Shown here piece by piece: positions 8,034 to 10,659 of a DNA stretch of 10,659 nt. The notes below the pieces were generated by a model that searched no databases, was not told where the DNA came from, and saw only the letters and a list, made by a program, of their open reading frames with translations. The stretch is from positions 1 to 10,659 of the forward strand of contig JABDQY010000024.1 of assembly GCA_013042025.1 (NCBI GenBank). Reading direction: 5' to 3'. The translations under genes were made by a program, and so were the position numbers. Position 1 is the first letter of the stretch. Every line of letters begins with the position of its first letter. The stretch is from Bacteroidia bacterium. GTDB taxonomy: Bacteria > Bacteroidota > Bacteroidia > NS11-12g > UBA9320.

Positions 8034-9233
8034 TTGAGTACAGATTGTAAAACAAGTTCGTCCATTTCTACAGAGATAGATACATTAATTTTTAACTCCA
8101 TTGACCATGTCAATGAACGAGATTGGGATTTGGTGCAATCTGGAGGAAATGTATATCTAAGTCTACCTTATTTAAAAGCGTTAGAATCTGGTTTACCAGC
8201 CTTTGATTTTAGATACTTCATTTTCTATAATAATTTGAAGCAGCCGGTAGGGTTGGGTTATTGCCAAATTGTTAAAGTAACTCAGAAAGAAATTAATACA
8301 GATGCACTGGTAAAACGAATGGGAGGACTCTTACCCAAAAAGTTATTAAACTCGTTGGATTTGCGAGTACTAATCTGTGGCAATGCGTTTGCTAGTGGTG
8401 AGAATGGCTTCATGTTTACGGATAAAATTAGCTTAGAACAGGGATTTAATTTATTAGCAAATGCTATTGAAGAAATAAATCATACTGAGAAAAAGCTGAA
8501 TAGAAAAGTTGCAATTACATTAATAAAAGAATTTTGGCCGCAAACGTTTAAAGTATCAGATCATTTAAAAGAGTATGGCTGTTCAGAAGTCAATATCGAT
8601 GTAAACATGATACTTACATTAGATGACTCATGGAAGACCTTTGATGACTATCTACAAGCAATGAATTCTAAATTTAGGACGAAGGCTAAACATGTACTTA
8701 AAAAATCTGCTGATCTTGAAATTGTTGATTTTACGCCTGAAGTAATAAAAAATCGTTTAGATGAAATTGATGAATTGTACAATTTCATTGTAGACAAAGC
8801 GAACTTTAGTTTTGGTAGATTAAATGCTCAAACGTTATATAATATTAAGCTTGCACTAGGAAAAGATTTTCTATTCAAAGGCTATTACTTAAAAGGAAAG
8901 CTAATTGGATTTAGCACAGCAACTGCGTTCGAAAATGTTTTAGACGGTAATTTTATCGGGTTAGATTATGAGTTTAACCAATCACATGCGGTATATCAAC
9001 GAATTCTTTATGACTTTATACAACACGCTTTCGATATTGGTGCTAAAGTGATTAAAATAGGTAGAACAGCAGAAGAAATTAAAAGTGGAGTAGGGGCTAC
9101 TCCAACTGAGATGAAGTTTTATGCGAAGCATAGAAATAAAGTAACAAATGCTATTTTACGTCCTTTGGTTCAAAACTTAAAACCAAGTGATTTTGAACTA
9201 AGAAAGCCATTCAAGGTAGAATATTACAAATAA
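8034..9233 (+). CDS. FemAB/GNAT-like acyltransferase, probable (TTG start)
   Basis: A 399-residue protein resembling the double GNAT-fold group that includes FemAB-type peptidyltransferases and BioF2-like (Acetyltransf_6) acyltransferases. The N-terminal half has WDLVQSGGNVYLSLPYLKAL (31-50), a typical opening. MILTLDDSWKTFDDYLQ (192-208) followed by the basic stretch KFRTKAKHVLKK (213-224) marks the link to the second half. The second half holds the acyl-donor-binding type core YYLKGKLIGFSTA (284-296), then GLDYEFNQ (309-316) and KIGRTAEEIKSGVG (341-354). There is no signal peptide or membrane segment, so it is cytoplasmic. The start is TTG at 8034: stops at 7992 and 8004 close the frame upstream and no ATG lies within the first 90 codons. 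It sits 2 bases after the lipoprotein gene and abuts the next. Substrate unknown; cell-wall or lipid-linked amino groups are possible from family membership only. Confidence 0.65.
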   Translation: MSTDCKTSSSISTEIDTLIFNSIDHVNERDWDLVQSGGNVYLSLPYLKALESGLPAFDFRYFIFYNNLKQPVGLGYCQIVKVTQKEINTDALVKRMGGLLPKKLLNSLDLRVLICGNAFASGENGFMFTDKISLEQGFNLLANAIEEINHTEKKLNRKVAITLIKEFWPQTFKVSDHLKEYGCSEVNIDVNMILTLDDSWKTFDDYLQAMNSKFRTKAKHVLKKSADLEIVDFTPEVIKNRLDEIDELYNFIVDKANFSFGRLNAQTLYNIKLALGKDFLFKGYYLKGKLIGFSTATAFENVLDGNFIGLDYEFNQSHAVYQRILYDFIQHAFDIGAKVIKIGRTAEEIKSGVGATPTEMKFYAKHRNKVTNAILRPLVQNLKPSDFELRKPFKVEYYK

Positions 9234-10241
9234 ATGGATTCGTTAACCCAGATAGTATTAGGTGCTGCGGTTGGAGAAGTAGTACTGGGAAGAAAGGTTG
9301 GAAATAAAGCAATGCTTTGGGGAGCAATTGCTGGAACTATTCCAGATTTAGACATTATTGCAAATTTCTTTGTCGATGATCTAACGGGAAATGAAATGCA
9401 TCGGGGATTTTCTCATTCCATCTTATTTAGTGTGTTGTTCGCACCTATTTTAGGTTGGCTTATTCATAGATTATATAAGAATAAACCAGAAGCAACCTCC
9501 AAAGAATGGAGCTGGCTTGCCTTCTGGGCACTTTTTACACATCCATTGTTGGACTGTCATACCACTTGGGGTACTCAGCTTTTATGGCCTTTACCATATA
9601 AACTAGCTTGGAATAACATTTTTGTTGTTGATCCACTATACACTCTTCCATTTCTAATCTTATTGATTATTGCTGCATTTTATAAACGCACATCAAGTAC
9701 AAGAAGAAAACTCAACTGGGCTGGAATACTAGTTAGCTCATCTTATTTGCTATGGACATTAGGAGTGAAATGGCATGTTCATGATGTATTTACCGATAAT
9801 TTAGAGGCCCAGAAAATTGAATATACGAGAATAACAACAGTTCCAACACCTTTTAATTCTATTCTGTGGCTTGGTACGGTTGAAACAGATAGTGCATATC
9901 AAGTGGGTCTATATTCGTTGTTAGATAAAGATAAAAATGTAACTTTTGATAGAATAAATCATAATCATTTCTTATTGGATTCTCTCCAAGAAGAAGATGT
10001 CATAAAGCGATTACTGTTTTTGTCGAAAGACTGGTATGTTGTTAAACAGGATTCAACTGGTCTGCATTATTTCGATGCCCGATTTGGACCGATGTATCAG
10101 CCAGGAGAAAAACCAAGCTTCGTTTTTGGATATAATCTTAAAGAGGAGAGGGGCAGATTAAAAGCATTACAACACACCAGACCGACAGGTAAAATGAGTA
10201 CCGCCTTAAAAGAATTATTTACTCGAATGTGGGGGAAATAA
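9234..10241 (+). CDS. YdjM-like membrane-bound predicted metal-dependent hydrolase
   Basis: A 335-residue inner-membrane protein of the YdjM/YbcI family (LexA-binding, inner membrane-bound predicted hydrolase). It begins MDSLTQIVLGAAVGE, the standard opening. Conserved possible metal ligands follow: PDLD at 37-40, HRGFSHS at 56-62, HPLLDCHTTWG at 103-113, and VDPLYTLP at 132-139. Hydrophobic segments lie at about 62-78, 92-104, 132-149 and 162-177. A soluble C-terminal region (about 180-335), rich in aromatic residues, is longer than in YdjM itself. This tail is common in related Bacteroidota proteins, as far as I recall. The start ATG immediately follows the stop of the preceding gene (TAAATG), so it is probably co-transcribed and coupled. 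The substrate is not established for the family; phospholipid-like substrates have been suggested but cannot be shown here. Confidence 0.85.
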   Translation: MDSLTQIVLGAAVGEVVLGRKVGNKAMLWGAIAGTIPDLDIIANFFVDDLTGNEMHRGFSHSILFSVLFAPILGWLIHRLYKNKPEATSKEWSWLAFWALFTHPLLDCHTTWGTQLLWPLPYKLAWNNIFVVDPLYTLPFLILLIIAAFYKRTSSTRRKLNWAGILVSSSYLLWTLGVKWHVHDVFTDNLEAQKIEYTRITTVPTPFNSILWLGTVETDSAYQVGLYSLLDKDKNVTFDRINHNHFLLDSLQEEDVIKRLLFLSKDWYVVKQDSTGLHYFDARFGPMYQPGEKPSFVFGYNLKEERGRLKALQHTRPTGKMSTALKELFTRMWGK

Positions 10242-10268
10242 AAAAGGAGATTCGAATGAACCCCCTTT
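10240..10268 (-). terminator. Rho-independent terminator for the leftward DUF1761 gene
   Basis: Read on the minus strand, arms AAAGGGGGTTC (10268-10258) and GAATCTCCTTT (10253-10243) form an 11-bp stem with two G-U wobbles and the 4-base loop ATTC. A T run follows (six T's counting the last stem bases, then ATTT). It begins 22 bases after the stop of the minus-strand gene. On the plus strand the wobbles become A-C mismatches and the following sequence is CTATATTC, so termination should be much stronger leftward. It overlaps the last codon region of the rightward hydrolase gene. Confidence 0.8.
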
Positions 10269-10290
10269 CTATATTCTTTAGTTATTTATA

Positions 10291-10659
10291 TTAAATCCAC
10301 GCACAAATCAGTCCACCCATAAGTATAAGGGTGATTGCCCAGTATCCTACGTTAATCCAGATGTATTTCCATCCTTTTTGTTCAAACATTGCGTTTGTTC
10401 CTAAGATTGGAAGAACTATAGCAATTGATGTAATTAGGCCATGGAAAGCACCATGTTTAAAGGTTCTGAAGGCTGTTCCTTTAGCTTCCATTACTTCTTT
10501 GAACAATGGATCTGTGTCTACACCTCCAAAAAGTGAGAATAACCCTGACTGGTGATTAACAATTTGACTAACCGCAAAAGCTAATAAAACAGAAAAAATG
10601 TAGCTTACAATTAACATAACAGCCATGTTTGTTTCTTTCGCTTTTTCTTCAGTCATTCC
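10291..10659 (-). CDS. DUF1761 family membrane protein, C-terminal part (cut by right edge)
   Basis: The minus strand is open from the right edge to a TAA at 10293-10291. It gives at least 123 residues, beginning GMTEEKAKETNMAVML. I recognise the C-terminal two thirds of DUF1761, a small membrane protein family of unknown function. Three hydrophobic segments are seen: MAVMLIVSYIFSVLLAFAV, then FHGLITSIAIVLPILGTNAMFE, then a last one ending MGGLICAWI. The NAMFEQKGWKYIWINVGYW stretch is the family hallmark. The apparent ATG at 10656 is probably an internal methionine: the codon before it is glycine, the frame stays open to the edge, and family members have about 50 more residues with another membrane segment before a GMTEE-like stretch. 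It converges on the 7552-10241 cluster and ends in a strong terminator. Confidence 0.8.
   Translation of the reverse strand, partial: GMTEEKAKETNMAVMLIVSYIFSVLLAFAVSQIVNHQSGLFSLFGGVDTDPLFKEVMEAKGTAFRTFKHGAFHGLITSIAIVLPILGTNAMFEQKGWKYIWINVGYWAITLILMGGLICAWI

Noticed and set aside
10331..10555. A 74-codon open frame on the plus strand
   Set aside because: It lies opposite the DUF1761 gene, which has clear family motifs and its own terminator.
10654..10656. ATG at 10656 (minus) as the true start of the DUF1761 gene
   Set aside because: The frame stays open to the edge, and the family normally has about 50 more residues before this stretch, so the gene is treated as cut by the window.

Overview
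The window looks like chromosome from an AT-rich member of the Bacteroidota, most likely the Flavobacteriales. Four signs support this: a large secreted protein ending in the gliding-motility-type (type B) type IX secretion sorting domain, PKD repeats with the GC-x-D signature common in that phylum, genes without clear Shine-Dalgarno sequences, and an exact TAnnTTTG (-7) promoter element in front of trkA. The genus is not assigned.

Layout from left to right. Positions 1-225, minus strand: the N-terminal end of a class V aminotransferase / cysteine desulfurase-like PLP enzyme, running off the left edge. Positions 226-355: a divergent promoter region. Positions 356-3147: trkA and trkH overlapping by one base, which encode a complete Trk/Ktr-type potassium uptake pair (NAD-binding gating protein plus membrane channel). 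Positions 3148-3302: an AT-rich spacer with a small perfect dyad. Positions 3303-7466: one 1387-residue secreted protein with a signal peptide, an IgGFc-binding-like N-terminal domain, ten PKD-like repeats of about 82 residues and a C-terminal CHU_C sorting domain. Positions 7552-10241: three tightly packed genes, namely a TlpA-like thioredoxin lipoprotein, a FemAB/GNAT-like acyltransferase that must start at TTG, and a YdjM-like membrane-bound predicted metal-dependent hydrolase. Positions 10240-10268: a strong intrinsic terminator facing left. Positions 10291-10659, minus strand: the C-terminal part of a DUF1761 membrane protein, running off the right edge.

How the genes work together: trkA-trkH is a clear functional pair. 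The 7552-10241 genes are spaced like one transcription unit (gaps of 2 and 0 bases), and all three have plausible cell-envelope roles, but no shared pathway can be read from the sequence. The giant protein is probably a monocistronic surface or adhesion factor exported by a type IX system encoded elsewhere.

The most notable item is the giant protein. Its repeats have a strikingly constant pair of cysteines (57-59 residues apart within a repeat, 81-85 residues between repeats), and most repeats have lost the usual PKD signature. I found no mobile element, CRISPR array, RNA gene or clearly novel multigene system. Apart from the giant protein, this is fairly ordinary core-type sequence.
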